Virus record (IMG/VR): IMGVR_UViG_3300028800_002447
Coordinates: 1-39,686 of that record
Reading direction: 5' to 3' (one strand)
Source: a virus
DNA length: 39,686 nucleotides
Numbering within the stretch: position 1 is the first letter of the stretch; every line of letters begins with the position of its first letter. The position numbers were made by a program, and so were the translations under genes. The notes under the pieces are model-generated. The model was not told the DNA's origin and searched no databases. It saw only the letters and a program-made list of their open reading frames with translations. This document shows positions 7,130 to 14,708 of the stretch, one piece after another.

Positions 7130-7158
7130 TTGCCGATATATCCGAGAACGGATAATAT
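7130..7158 (+). promoter_or_regulatory. Candidate rightward early promoter (PR-like)
   Basis: TTGCCG at 7130-7135 (four of six) is followed by a 17-base spacer and TAATAT at 7153-7158. A better -10, GATAAT at 7151-7156, would leave only 15 bases. The operator at 7140-7153 fills the spacer. Transcription would start about 20-25 bases before the Cro-like gene. Confidence 0.5.
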
Positions 7159-7168
7159 CCGGGCGGAT
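7140..7168. promoter_or_regulatory. Immunity-region operators
   Basis: ATCCGAGAACGGAT at 7140-7153 has the same ATCCG-N4-CGGAT symmetry as the two sites at 6001-6040; with flanks it reads TATCCG-N4-CGGATA. A second, shorter-spaced ATCCG-GG-CGGAT lies at 7157-7168. Isolated CGGAT half-sites occur at 7091-7095 and 7105-7109, on the repressor side. These are the expected binding sites for the XRE repressor and/or the Cro-like protein. Confidence 0.7.
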
Positions 7169-7187
7169 TCATCACCATTTCTCTGTC

Positions 7188-7421
7188 ATGTCTCAATCAA
7201 GCAATTCGATGTTGGCCAAGGTCGTGCACCGGCTGCTGAGTCGCCGCGGGGATTGGCCGACGGTCGCCCGTGAAAGCGGGGTGCCTTACACGACTCTCAC
7301 GCATATCGCCCAGGGGCATAGCCGAGACCCGCGCATATCCACGGTCCAGGCTCTACACGACTACTTCGAAGAGCATCCCGCACCGACCGACTCCCGCGAG
7401 CCGGCCGGCGCTACGCACTGA
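7188..7421 (+). CDS. Cro-like small HTH regulator
   Basis: 77 residues. A compact helix-turn-helix is seen at about 23-48 (WPTVARESGVPYTTLTHIAQG), followed by PRISTVQALHDYF, the usual helix 4-5 pattern of Cro/CI domains. The protein contains nothing else. It is divergent from the XRE repressor and is the first gene to the right of the switch, the position of cro. The ATG at 7188 has no clear ribosome site; an in-frame ATG seven codons later would still keep the whole domain. Confidence 0.75.
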   Translation: MSQSSNSMLAKVVHRLLSRRGDWPTVARESGVPYTTLTHIAQGHSRDPRISTVQALHDYFEEHPAPTDSREPAGATH

Positions 7422-7438
7422 CGCGGACGGAGGAAGTC

Positions 7439-7582
7439 ATGAAGCAACTGTATGCCCGCTTTATCTCGTGGCTCATCAAATCGGAAACCCCTGGTCCGGC
7501 CGACGAGCGCCGTAAGGCACTCGCAGACCTGGTTATTCGGATCGAATGTACGTCTCCGGAGAATTGTCGAGGACGAGAGTGA
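7439..7582 (+). CDS. Short protein, partial paralogue of the gene at 7846
   Basis: 47 residues from ATG 7439 with AGGAAG just upstream. The start MKQLYARFISWLIK is clearly related to MKRLYARFVLWLIR of the gene at 7846-8100, and the upstream GGAGGAAGT is shared too. After about 16 residues the two diverge, and this one stops early. It looks like one half of a small duplication with a decayed or replaced C-terminus. The amphipathic N-terminal helix may bind membrane or a partner. Its end overlaps a convergent minus-strand gene by about 50 bases. Confidence 0.5.
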   Translation: MKQLYARFISWLIKSETPGPADERRKALADLVIRIECTSPENCRGRE

Positions 7583-7778
7583 CTTCGGCGATACCAGAGC
7601 GGTGCTCGAACTGTCGACGGATTACGCGAAATACGATGGTTTCGTTCGCACCTGCAATCGCGTAGTCGTCGCCAACGGCCGGAATAGCACCTGAGGTGTC
7701 GTAATTCCCAAGCTGGTAACCGCTAGGCACCTCGGATGCGGCCTCCGGTGTAAAGCGCAGTATGAGTTCAGCTTTCAT
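7533..7778 (-). CDS. Hypothetical phage protein
   Basis: 81 residues from ATG 7778, behind a GGAATA-like ribosome site. Alternating hydrophobic residues suggest a small beta-sheet protein: ELILRFTPEAASEVPSGYQLG, then TIVFRVIRRQFE and IAEVTLVLDN. It lies antisense between the two related small plus-strand genes and overlaps the end of the first. No family recognised. The protein-like composition supports it more than the start site does. Confidence 0.55.
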   Translation of the reverse strand: MKAELILRFTPEAASEVPSGYQLGNYDTSGAIPAVGDDYAIAGANETIVFRVIRRQFEHRSGIAEVTLVLDNSPETYIRSE

Positions 7779-7845
7779 GGGTATTCCGTTCTTGCTTTTA
7801 GGTTGTTCAACAAACCAGCGCCCGAAGGCGCGGATGGAGGAAGTA

Positions 7846-8100
7846 ATGAAGCGACTGTATGCGCGGTTCGTGCTGTGGCTGATCCGTCCGGCGCTCAGCT
7901 TGCAATTCGAATCGTCGAAGGGCCTTGGGGCGAGAGTCATATTGGACGCCTTTGCTGAAGTCGACACTGAACATCCTCTGTCACCCAGCGGCCTCGACTT
8001 TATTCGTCCGTGGCTTGGCGAGCATCAGGGTGAACCACCGGCGAATCTATGGAAGGCCGAAAAATTCCGTGAAGGCTTCAAGAAGTTTGTCCGTCAGTGA
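7846..8100 (+). CDS. Hypothetical phage protein, paralogue of 7439-7582
   Basis: 84 residues from ATG 7846, with GGAGGAAGT immediately upstream. An N-terminal amphipathic helix (MKRLYARFVLWLIRPAL) is followed by a soluble part containing RVILDAFAEVDTEHP and PWLGEHQGEPP, with a lysine-rich C-terminus. It shares its first 14-16 residues and leader with the truncated gene at 7439. It overlaps the convergent gene 8078-8326 by 23 bases. Unknown function. Confidence 0.65.
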   Translation: MKRLYARFVLWLIRPALSLQFESSKGLGARVILDAFAEVDTEHPLSPSGLDFIRPWLGEHQGEPPANLWKAEKFREGFKKFVRQ

Positions 8101-8326
8101 GCATATCCATCATGCCGCTAATGGATTGGTCAAAGCCGTGGAAAGTTAGCTCGCTAATAACGTTTTGCTTCTTCATCAGCTCTCTCGCACGCGTTGCGTC
8201 TTCGGCAAGCTGGGTTGCACACCATATCCGCTGCTCGGGCTCCATGGCATGAATGAGGGTGGCAAACAGCGCTCCATACGCAAGGAGTTGGCCGTGAAGC
8301 TGGTCGGGATGATTCGCTTGTTTCAT
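8078..8326 (-). CDS. Hypothetical phage protein
   Basis: 82 residues from ATG 8326, with GGAGC nine bases upstream. It is all helical in appearance: LHGQLLAYGALFATLIHAM, then a second helix AEDATRARELMKKQ and a methionine-rich end (SGMMDMLTDG). No family recognised. It is divergent from the CII-like gene at 8511 and shares the 184-base intergenic region with it, so both promoters should lie there. Confidence 0.65.
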   Translation of the reverse strand: MKQANHPDQLHGQLLAYGALFATLIHAMEPEQRIWCATQLAEDATRARELMKKQNVISELTFHGFDQSISGMMDMLTDGQTS

Positions 8327-8510
8327 GAGTGCTCCGTTTGTGTGGTTAGTGAAGGGGTTTCCGGCCCCGCTTCATTCTCGCACGGGCGCGAGCACTCTCT
8401 TTTGTTCGCAGCACGGTAGTAGCAGTAGTTAGAACGCAGCCCGAATCGTAGAGCCAGCGATCAGGGCTGCACAGACTGAAACGTCATCGTAGTCAACAAC
8501 GGGGTGTTGA
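8327..8510. other. Divergent intergenic region before the CII-like gene
   Basis: No gene. TGAAGGGG near 8344 can pair with CCCC-G-CTTCA near 8364 to form a bulged hairpin, and CTCGC/GCGAG around 8377-8392 makes a second one. Neither has a strong T-run. Promoters for the genes on both sides are expected but I cannot place them with confidence. Confidence 0.4.
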
Positions 8511-9020
8511 ATGACGCGCAGATATAGCAATGCGAATTGGCTCGACGTGTTGTACACGTCGGTCCGCGATACGTCCGGCGGAGTGGTTGAGGCTGCGGCG
8601 TACCTCACGAATCGCCGCGGCCGAAGCATCACCAGCGAGGCGCTGCGCTTGAGACTGGCCGGACAGGGCGACCACCGCCTGTCGATGGAGATGTTCGAGC
8701 TGCTGATCGAATGGATGCAGGAACGCGGTCGTCCGGATGCACTGAATGCCGTGCATGCGCTCAACGAACGCTTCGACCTGATCGCGGCGCCGATCGAAAA
8801 CGACACCGAAACCGGCAGCGCGAACACCGTCGCGCTTCATACGCTCGATCTCGCTCGCCATACGGGTAAGGTGGCCGATGAGGTTCGTGCGGCACTTGCC
8901 GACGGCAAGATTACCCCGGTTGAAGCGGAGGCCATTGCAGCTGCTGCACGAGCCAGTCAGCGCATGCTCGACCGCCTTGTCCGAGCCGCGCGTCGCGCCT
9001 CACGCCGGGAGTCGCAGTGA
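8511..9020 (+). CDS. CII-type phage regulatory protein (CP76 family)
   Basis: 169 residues. The N-terminal half matches the phage regulatory CII family of temperate phages: NWLDVLYTSVRDTSGGVVEAAAYL is the typical opening, split here around residue 20. LRLRLAGQGDHRLSMEMFELLIEW follows near 44-66, where relatives have the NKVNP...LTLAEADRLI segment. The rest (about 110-169) is a long charged helix with AAAARASQRMLDRLVRAARR. Family members activate lysogeny genes or control early replication. The ATG at 8511 follows GGGGTG. It is the first gene of the replication block and its stop overlaps the GTG of the next gene. Confidence 0.75.
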   Translation: MTRRYSNANWLDVLYTSVRDTSGGVVEAAAYLTNRRGRSITSEALRLRLAGQGDHRLSMEMFELLIEWMQERGRPDALNAVHALNERFDLIAAPIENDTETGSANTVALHTLDLARHTGKVADEVRAALADGKITPVEAEAIAAAARASQRMLDRLVRAARRASRRESQ

Positions 9021-9475
9021 GCCGATTCGCGCCAGGCATGGCGTGTTGCAATCGGTATCGCACCGGAATCGGACTGACCTGCAGCATCGAGCAGCAGCTG
9101 ACGTGCGCGGCGAGCGCCCTGAAATGGCAGTCAGCCAACAGTCCCGAGACTGTGCAGCGACTCGTCCGGGATCTGCTGTCGACGTTCCCTGCGCACGCAG
9201 CGTATCTGCGCCTCGCCGCGCGTGAAGCTGAGGCGCTGGACGTGTTCGTCGACGAGGCCGCTCTGCACTGCGCGGCACTCCCGACGAAGACCGAACGGCA
9301 GGCATATCGGGCGGCGCTCGTCGGCACGCTCGATTCTCCGGCGTATTCCGAACCGCTCACCACGGCGCTTTCTGCCGACCAGATCACACGCTTCGACACC
9401 CTCATGGCCGCCGAATGGCATCGCCTGCGCGGCAAACCTGTATCCGGAGAAAAAAGTGACTTTGAACGGTGCTAG
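9017..9475 (+). CDS. Hypothetical phage protein
   Basis: 152 residues from GTG 9017, overlapping the previous stop as GTGA. It is largely helical (SPETVQRLVRDLLSTFPAHAAYLRLAA is the longest run, interrupted by prolines) and ends with a tryptophan-containing helix (LMAAEWHRLRGKPVSGEK). Two Cys near the N-terminus do not form a recognisable metal site. Coupled translation with the CII-like gene suggests an early accessory or replication role. No family recognised. Confidence 0.65.
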   Translation: MSRFAPGMACCNRYRTGIGLTCSIEQQLTCAASALKWQSANSPETVQRLVRDLLSTFPAHAAYLRLAAREAEALDVFVDEAALHCAALPTKTERQAYRAALVGTLDSPAYSEPLTTALSADQITRFDTLMAAEWHRLRGKPVSGEKSDFERC

Positions 9476-9653
9476 TACGTCGCTGCGGCACCGGCACGCC
9501 TTGCGCAACCGCATACCGGTTGGATCCCACGGTTGCGCGGCGGGCCGAGGCGCTTGGCGCGGCTTCGTTCTCATGCGCCAGCGACGCCAGCATGAGCAGC
9601 TTTGCGTGAACGGTCTGCGTGTCGCTGGCGTGTCGGCAGTACGTCGAGGGTGA
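9456..9653 (+). CDS. Possible short basic protein
   Basis: 65 residues from GTG 9456, with GGAGA six bases upstream. The frame is rich in arginine and glycine and has low coding character after the first 20 residues. The start codon lies inside the palindrome AAAGTGACTTT at 9453-9463. It overlaps the preceding gene by 20 bases. It may simply be an open frame in GC-rich DNA; the ribosome site is the main argument for it. Confidence 0.25.
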   Translation: MTLNGASTSLRHRHALRNRIPVGSHGCAAGRGAWRGFVLMRQRRQHEQLCVNGLRVAGVSAVRRG

Positions 9654-9757
9654 TGATGCCGCGTGTCGCGTTCGATGCCACCGGTCCGCCGTGGTCAGCT
9701 GGAGCGTTCAGGTCATCCAATCATCCACCCTGATCCTCACAAAGGACCGCAAAAAAA
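9476..9757. other. Region before the primase gene
   Basis: About 280 bases with no firm gene apart from the doubtful small frame ending at 9653. It ends with AAGGA followed by an A-run before the primase ATG. I see no hairpin with a T-run and no clear promoter. Confidence 0.4.
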
Positions 9758-12478
9758 ATGGCAACACTCGACCAGATCCGTGCGCAGTTGATCGCGGCGG
9801 ACCACCCTGTGCCGTCCGCCGAACTCGTCATCAACGGCCAGCCGCAACGCTATGGTCCGAAGAAAAAATTCTGGTACTCGCTGCATGAGGTCGTGAAGGC
9901 CGGTCAGGTTATTGGCTATACCGGCGCTTTTGGCTTCTGGTCCGGCAACGATAACGGCGCTCAGGCGTTCGAATGGCAGGGCGAAACGCTGTCGCCTGAA
10001 GACGTCGCGGCCACTAAGGCCCGGCAGGACGCGATCGCGCGCGAGCAGGAAAACAAGCGGCAGCACGCGGCGAAGCTCGCGGCGAACCGAGCGCGGCAGC
10101 AGTGGCAGGAAGCGAGCGATGAAGGCTTGTCGGCATACCTGGAGCGCAAGCAGATCACGCCCGAAGGCGTGCGCTTTGCGGCCGATGGCGACACGCTTGT
10201 GCCGATGTTCCGGTACGACGAGAATTTCCGTCTCGTCGGCCTGCAGAAGATCACACCGAGCGGTGCGAAGCGCTTCAACAAGGGCATGGAGAAAAAGGGC
10301 GCCCTGTACCTGCTCGGTGAGCTGAACGACGACAGCAAAGTCGTGTTGATTGCCGAAGGCTACGCGACAGCCCGCTCGATCCGCATGGCAACCGAAGGTG
10401 CTGTGCCCGTGGTGATCTGCTTCGACGCCGGCAACATGTTTCCCGGCGCCGAGTACCTTCGTGCGCACTATCCCGACATTCACGTGATGATCTGCGCGGA
10501 CGATGACTGGGCGATCGAGCAGCGTTTGCGCGATCACCTCGCGGAGCGGTTTGGTTATGCGGATGCGTTCGAGATCGGCGGTGAGCCGATACTCGTCGAG
10601 GCGCACAAGACGTGGTACCGGGTTGCCGGCCGATGGAACACGGACGGCCACGGTGTCCAGTCGCTCGTTCTCACGTGGGGCAACGATGTGATGCCGGAAC
10701 GTGCGCAGCACTTCGAGAATGCCGGTCTGACGCACGCCTTCAAGGCGGCCGATCGCATCGGCAATGCGAGCGTGGTCTATCCGGTCTTCGCGGCGCGCGG
10801 CACGCGCAAGCTGACCGACTTCAATGACCTGCACGTCGACGAAGGGTTGCACGTCGTCAAGGCCCAGATCGAAACAGCGTTGCTGTATGAGCTGAGCCCG
10901 AAGGACGCCGGCAGTGATCATGCGCGGTATCTCGCCGCCGTCGAGCCGATCGTTGACCCGCTCTATGACAAGGCGGTCGAGCACGTGCGTGCGACGCGCA
11001 GCGCGTCGACCTCGAAGCTGCAGCGCACGCTGCAGATCGGCTACAACCGGGCCGCGCGGCTGCTCGAAGCGCTGGAGAAGGCGGGTATCGTGTCGCCGAT
11101 CGACGACGCCGGCCGCCGCCGCGTGCTGGCTTCCAACCCCACGTCCGCTGCCGCTGGATCGGTGGGAGGTATGGACGACGATCACGAGAACGGCGCGTAC
11201 ACGTGGGAGCAACGGCTGCGACGCACCGAGCGCGGGGCGCTGAAACCCGACCTCGACAACGTGATCGACATCCTGTCGCACAGTGACCGGTGGCAGGGCG
11301 TGCTTGCCTACGAGGAATTCTCGCAGAAGGTGCGCAAGCTGAGGGCGCCGCCGTACGAGGGCGGCACCGACGGCGAATGGCTCGAACACGACGACGTGCT
11401 GCTGACCGACTGGTTCGGGCGCACGTGGTCGATCACGCCGCGACGCGATGTGATCTGCGATGCGGTAGCGGCCGTCGCACGCCGCAACAGCTACCACGTC
11501 GTGCGCGACTATCTGCGCAAGCTGGAGTGGGACCAGAAGCCGCGCGTACGTACGTGGCTGGTCGACTACCTCGGCGTCGAAGATTCGCCGTATGCGCGTG
11601 CCGTGAGCTACAAGTGGCTGCTCGGCGCAGTCGGCCGCGTGATGGAGCCCGGCTGCAAGATGGACAACGTGCTGATCCTCGAAGGCGCGCAGGGCGCAGG
11701 CAAATCGCGGTCGATCAAGATGCTGTTCGGCGAGGAATGGTCGATGGAGGCCAACATCAGCCTGAACGACGCGGACGCGGTTGAAGTGCTCGGCGGCAAG
11801 TGGGCAATCGAGCTGGCCGAGCTGGACGCGCTGAACAAGTCCGACTCTGCAGCGGCGAAGCGCTGGATCACGACGCAGGCCGACGTCTACCGGCCGAAAT
11901 ATGCGCGGCGGGCGATCCGCGTGCCACGCCAGTTCGTCGTGGTCGGCACGGTGAACCTTGACGCGTACCTAAAGGATGAGACCGGAAACCGGCGCTACTG
12001 GCCAGTGCGTGTGCAGCCGTGGATCGCACTCGCATCGCTGCGATCCGATCGCGATCAGCTCTGGGCGGAAGCCTGTTCGATGTATAGCGAGTGGGCTGCG
12101 GAGAACGCGGAAGCGGGCGGCGAGTTGCCGACACCGTGGCAGGTGCTGGACGACGAGAAGGCAATGTTCGAGGTCGAGCAGGCTGCCCGCTACGAAGGCG
12201 ACATGTTCGAGTCGGTGATTGCCGAATTCGTCCTGCAGCGCGACAGCGTGACGATGGAAGACATCGCGTTCGACTGCCTGAAGATCGAAACCGCGTCGAA
12301 GATCACGAAGCCGGATCAGCGTCGTATTGGCGCCGCGATGAAAGCGCTCGGCTGGGAGCGTAAGCGGGAAACGAAGGGCGCACGTCGATGGTATTACGTG
12401 CGGCCGCCCGTACCGCCGATCCGACCCGCATCCGCGCCAGCCGCACCGCGTCCTGAGGACGACGATGCACCGCTGTAA
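9758..12478 (+). CDS. Phage primase-helicase (TOPRIM + VirE-like SF3 helicase)
   Basis: 906 residues. About 1-190 is a primase-associated region that includes a Lys/Gln-rich helix. Residues 190-265 are a TOPRIM fold: [17 protein letters not shown] supplies the catalytic Glu, and a DD pair (ICADDDW) follows. Residues 385-435 hold a helical DNA-binding stretch. The C-terminal half matches the virulence-associated E (VirE/DUF5906-type) helicase: Walker A GAQGAGKS at 643-650, the acidic box [10 protein letters not shown] near 683-692, and the arginine-finger region TGNRRYWPV at 742-750. It should prime and unwind DNA at the phage origin as one bifunctional protein. Long open frames on the opposite strand are codon-bias shadows. 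Confidence 0.9.
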   Translation: MATLDQIRAQLIAADHPVPSAELVINGQPQRYGPKKKFWYSLHEVVKAGQVIGYTGAFGFWSGNDNGAQAFEWQGETLSPEDVAATKARQDAIAREQENKRQHAAKLAANRARQQWQEASDEGLSAYLERKQITPEGVRFAADGDTLVPMFRYDENFRLVGLQKITPSGAKRFNKGMEKKGALYLLGELNDDSKVVLIAEGYATARSIRMATEGAVPVVICFDAGNMFPGAEYLRAHYPDIHVMICADDDWAIEQRLRDHLAERFGYADAFEIGGEPILVEAHKTWYRVAGRWNTDGHGVQSLVLTWGNDVMPERAQHFENAGLTHAFKAADRIGNASVVYPVFAARGTRKLTDFNDLHVDEGLHVVKAQIETALLYELSPKDAGSDHARYLAAVEPIVDPLYDKAVEHVRATRSASTSKLQRTLQIGYNRAARLLEALEKAGIVSPIDDAGRRRVLASNPTSAAAGSVGGMDDDHENGAYTWEQRLRRTERGALKPDLDNVIDILSHSDRWQGVLAYEEFSQKVRKLRAPPYEGGTDGEWLEHDDVLLTDWFGRTWSITPRRDVICDAVAAVARRNSYHVVRDYLRKLEWDQKPRVRTWLVDYLGVEDSPYARAVSYKWLLGAVGRVMEPGCKMDNVLILEGAQGAGKSRSIKMLFGEEWSMEANISLNDADAVEVLGGKWAIELAELDALNKSDSAAAKRWITTQADVYRPKYARRAIRVPRQFVVVGTVNLDAYLKDETGNRRYWPVRVQPWIALASLRSDRDQLWAEACSMYSEWAAENAEAGGELPTPWQVLDDEKAMFEVEQAARYEGDMFESVIAEFVLQRDSVTMEDIAFDCLKIETASKITKPDQRRIGAAMKALGWERKRETKGARRWYYVRPPVPPIRPASAPAAPRPEDDDAPL

Positions 12479-12721
12479 CAGCGCGCCATCTTGCACGCGT
12501 CAGCGCGCCGTCGCGTTCCATGCGGCGCGCCGTGCCGTGACTCCGGATGCGACAGCCCGCCGTTCCGGCCGTCCCGCGTCCCACTGGCCGATGCACTTTC
12601 CATAGCCTTGTGCACGCTCCCGCGACATGCGCGACGTGAGGGAGCGCATGTCGCGCGTCGCAGGGGCATACACACATTTTTTTTCATCGTTATCGAAGTG
12701 GGACGTAGGACGGAATAGGGG
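12479..12721. other. Intergenic region with a perfect 12-bp inverted repeat
   Basis: No convincing gene. CGCGACATGCGC (12621-12632) and GCGCATGTCGCG (12644-12655) are perfect reverse complements around 11 bases. A run of eight T follows at 12677-12684, too far from the stem for a standard terminator. It may be an operator, a processing site or part of an origin; it lies just before the antiterminator candidate. Confidence 0.5.
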
Positions 12722-13510
12722 GTGAAGATGATCGACGGCCTGAAAGAGCAAGCCGGGAGTGCGATGAGCGTGCGCAGTCAGCTCGGGGAAACGGTCGCTG
12801 ATCCGAAAGTCACTTTGGCGGCGCTCGCGTTCGCGAGCGACCTTGGGCGTTTGCTGTGGCGCATGAAGTACGGGCAGGACGTGAAGCGTTCCGGGCTGCA
12901 TCGGGCGGCACTGTTGCTCGCCGCTCGAATCCGTCAGCCGGGCCGGTTCGCGCGGTCGAAGTTCACGGGCCTGACGAACGCGCAGCGGTTCCAGCAGCGG
13001 CGCGGCGAGGTAGTCGAGCGCGAGCAATCCGACATCATTGAACGGTTCGCACACCGCGCGATCGTCGAATGGGTTGATGACGCGTGCCCACGCTGCGATG
13101 CACGTGGGACGATCGGGCGGACTGCTGAGCGCCGCTATTCGTGGGCAAGGTGCGATGCGTGCGACGGTGCCGGGACCACCGTGTCGGAAGAGCGGATACC
13201 GTTCGCGACGCGTCGCGATGGCTGCGGACCGCTCGTGCTGCGCGAGCGCGCACGCTGTGACGAGTGTTTGGGGCTTGGCCGTGTTCAGGTGGAGTGGGGC
13301 GACAGGCGCACGGGCCGCCAGATCTGTCCGGATTGCGGTGGATCGGGGCGGCGCCAGCCAAACGACGCGGGGCGCGCACAGGCCCTCGGTGTCTCGCTGG
13401 GCCATTACCGGACCAACTGGGCGCCGCTGTTCCACGGGGTGCTTGCCATGCTCGACGCCGTCGACGGTCGGGCCGAGGACACGATGCGGCAGCAACTCGT
13501 GAGGCGTTAG
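12722..13510 (+). CDS. Zinc-finger, Q-like late antiterminator candidate
   Basis: 262 residues from the GTG at 12722. The N-terminal 115 residues are helical and basic. Residues about 118-225 contain four DnaJ-type C-x-x-C-x-G-x-G-like motifs: CPRCDARG, CDACDGAG, CDECLGLG and CPDCGGSG, enough for two zinc sites. Antitermination Q proteins of lambdoid phages carry such DnaJ-like fingers. The position supports this: it is the last gene before the late operon, and a promoter, a leader of about 200 bases and a terminator follow at once, as in lambda Q-pR'-tR'. Q-like function is inference from fingers plus context; a DnaJ-like chaperone is less likely because no J domain is present. Confidence 0.65.
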   Translation: MKMIDGLKEQAGSAMSVRSQLGETVADPKVTLAALAFASDLGRLLWRMKYGQDVKRSGLHRAALLLAARIRQPGRFARSKFTGLTNAQRFQQRRGEVVEREQSDIIERFAHRAIVEWVDDACPRCDARGTIGRTAERRYSWARCDACDGAGTTVSEERIPFATRRDGCGPLVLRERARCDECLGLGRVQVEWGDRRTGRQICPDCGGSGRRQPNDAGRAQALGVSLGHYRTNWAPLFHGVLAMLDAVDGRAEDTMRQQLVRR

Positions 13511-13520
13511 CAGGATGGAC

Positions 13521-13550
13521 TTGCATATTGGCGCACGCTCATCCTATACT
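13521..13550 (+). promoter_or_regulatory. Candidate late promoter (pR'-like)
   Basis: TATACT at 13545-13550 (five of six matches to -10) lies 18 bases after TTGCAT at 13521-13526 (a weak -35). It begins 11 bases after the stop of the Q-like gene. Transcription would start near 13557. A weak -35 with a good -10 is common at late promoters controlled after initiation. Confidence 0.6.
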
Positions 13551-13556
13551 CCGCCC

Positions 13557-13755
13557 CAGTCGTCCTTTACCGCAATCACTGGGCGTCCTGGAGCGGTCGC
13601 AGCGTCGTACCGCAACCCTTTCCTTGCAGACGTACAGCATCGCGGGAGCGCCGCGACCTATACCGATAAAAGCCTGCAAGGACTCGTTTGGCCCCAGCTC
13701 GGCCCGACGAAACGTGAATACCAAAGCCTCGTGTGCGCAAGCCACGGGGCTTTTT
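13557..13755 (+). ncRNA. Predicted short late leader RNA
   Basis: The distance from the predicted start to the end of the T-run is about 199 bases and contains no convincing gene. Without antitermination this would be released as a short RNA, like the 194-nt lambda 6S RNA between pR' and tR'. The call is by analogy and depends on the promoter placement. Confidence 0.4.
13723..13755 (+). terminator. Leader terminator (tR'-like)
   Basis: AAAGCCTCGTG at 13723-13733 pairs with CACGGGGCTTT at 13743-13753 (one G-T pair), followed by TTTTT ending at 13755. It stands 33 bases upstream of the first late gene. It would block late transcription unless RNA polymerase is modified. Confidence 0.8.
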
Positions 13756-13788
13756 GCATTGGTGCTGTTCTCATCGCGCGAGCGTGCA

Positions 13789-14595
13789 ATGGCAAATACG
13801 ACAATCGAGATCGACACGAGTGAACTGTCGCAGCGTCTTGCCGATGAAGTCGCGCGACAGTTGCCGTATGCCTCTTCGCTCGCATTGAACAGCATTGCCG
13901 ACAAGACCAAAGCGGCTCTCGTCGACACGATGGGCCGCGTGTTCGACAGGCCGACGCCGTACACGTTGAATGCGCTTTATGTGCGGCGCGCGACGAAGCA
14001 AAACCTTGAGGCGCAGGTGCGTTTCAAGGATGCGACGTCGAAGGGCACCGCCGCCTCAAAATACCTCGGGCCTGAAGTGTCCGGCGGGGCGCGATCGGTG
14101 AAGCGGTTCGAGCGAGCGCTGTCGTCGAATATCGGTCGCATCAGTGAGGTCATGCAACGGCTCGGCGTGACGAATTACTTCGTTCCCGGCACGGGCGCGC
14201 AGCTCGACGCTTACGGCAACATGGTGCGCGGCCAGTTCTCGAAGATCCTCTCCCAGCTCGCCGGCCAGAACGACCGTTACGCGAACGAGACACCCACATC
14301 GCGCAACCGGCGCGAGGGCAAGGCGGTCGGGCCGCGCAAGGTTCGGCCACGGCCACAGCCGCGCTACTTCATCGCCGGTCTGTACAAGGCACGGCACCTG
14401 GCGCCCGGTATCTGGATTCGCACTCCAATCGGGCGCGGCCAATGGGATGTGAAACCGGTGCTGATCGAGGCCAAAGCGGCGCCGCAGTACAGCGAGCGCT
14501 TCCCGTTCTACGAGACAGCCGAACGGGTCTTCGACGATATCGCAGCGCCCGAGATGGAGAAGGCCCTCGCGATCGCGTTGGGGAGTGCCTGGTAG
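13789..14595 (+). CDS. Hypothetical phage protein, possibly minor tail protein Z-like
   Basis: 268 residues from ATG 13789; the frame is open further upstream, but that part covers the leader and terminator. The opening (ELSQRLADEVARQLPYAS then LALNSIADKTKAALVDTM) and the following FDRPTPYTLNALYVRRAT resemble prophage minor tail Z-type proteins in general layout, with early helices and then a basic segment near 170-190 (RRKGK-like, rich in Arg/Pro). In lambda Z lies after FII, not before the terminase, so the position is odd. The similarity is weak; it could equally be an unrelated first late gene. No strong ribosome site. Confidence 0.6.
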   Translation: MANTTIEIDTSELSQRLADEVARQLPYASSLALNSIADKTKAALVDTMGRVFDRPTPYTLNALYVRRATKQNLEAQVRFKDATSKGTAASKYLGPEVSGGARSVKRFERALSSNIGRISEVMQRLGVTNYFVPGTGAQLDAYGNMVRGQFSKILSQLAGQNDRYANETPTSRNRREGKAVGPRKVRPRPQPRYFIAGLYKARHLAPGIWIRTPIGRGQWDVKPVLIEAKAAPQYSERFPFYETAERVFDDIAAPEMEKALAIALGSAW

Positions 14596-14708
14596 CAGGG
14601 TGGACACGCCCGGCCCGGTGGTCGGGGGCCCCTGGAGGCGAGGGCGAACACGGGTAATTCGAACCCCGTACTTTTTGTACTAACGACGCAGGCCAGGGGG
14701 TTGTACAT

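Noticed and set aside
9737-11497. 586-codon open frame on the minus strand opposite the primase gene
   Set aside because: It is rich in Arg, His and Val in a pattern produced by codon bias on the other strand, has no ribosome site, and lies fully inside a gene with clear motifs.
12491-12718. 75-codon open frame in the gap between primase and Q-like gene
   Set aside because: Composition is Arg/Pro-rich, it ends in the T-run region, and it would cover the inverted repeat; no ribosome site supports it.
13515-13823. Open frame across the late leader
   Set aside because: It runs through promoter, leader and terminator and into the first late gene; the regulatory reading explains the sequence better.
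14596-14708. A tRNA-like T-arm fragment (GGGTAATTCGAACCCC) and a GTAC-T5-GTAC hairpin before the terminase gene
   Set aside because: No acceptor stem, D-arm or anticodon arm can be formed on either strand; the loop size is wrong for a T-arm. Chance similarity is more likely.
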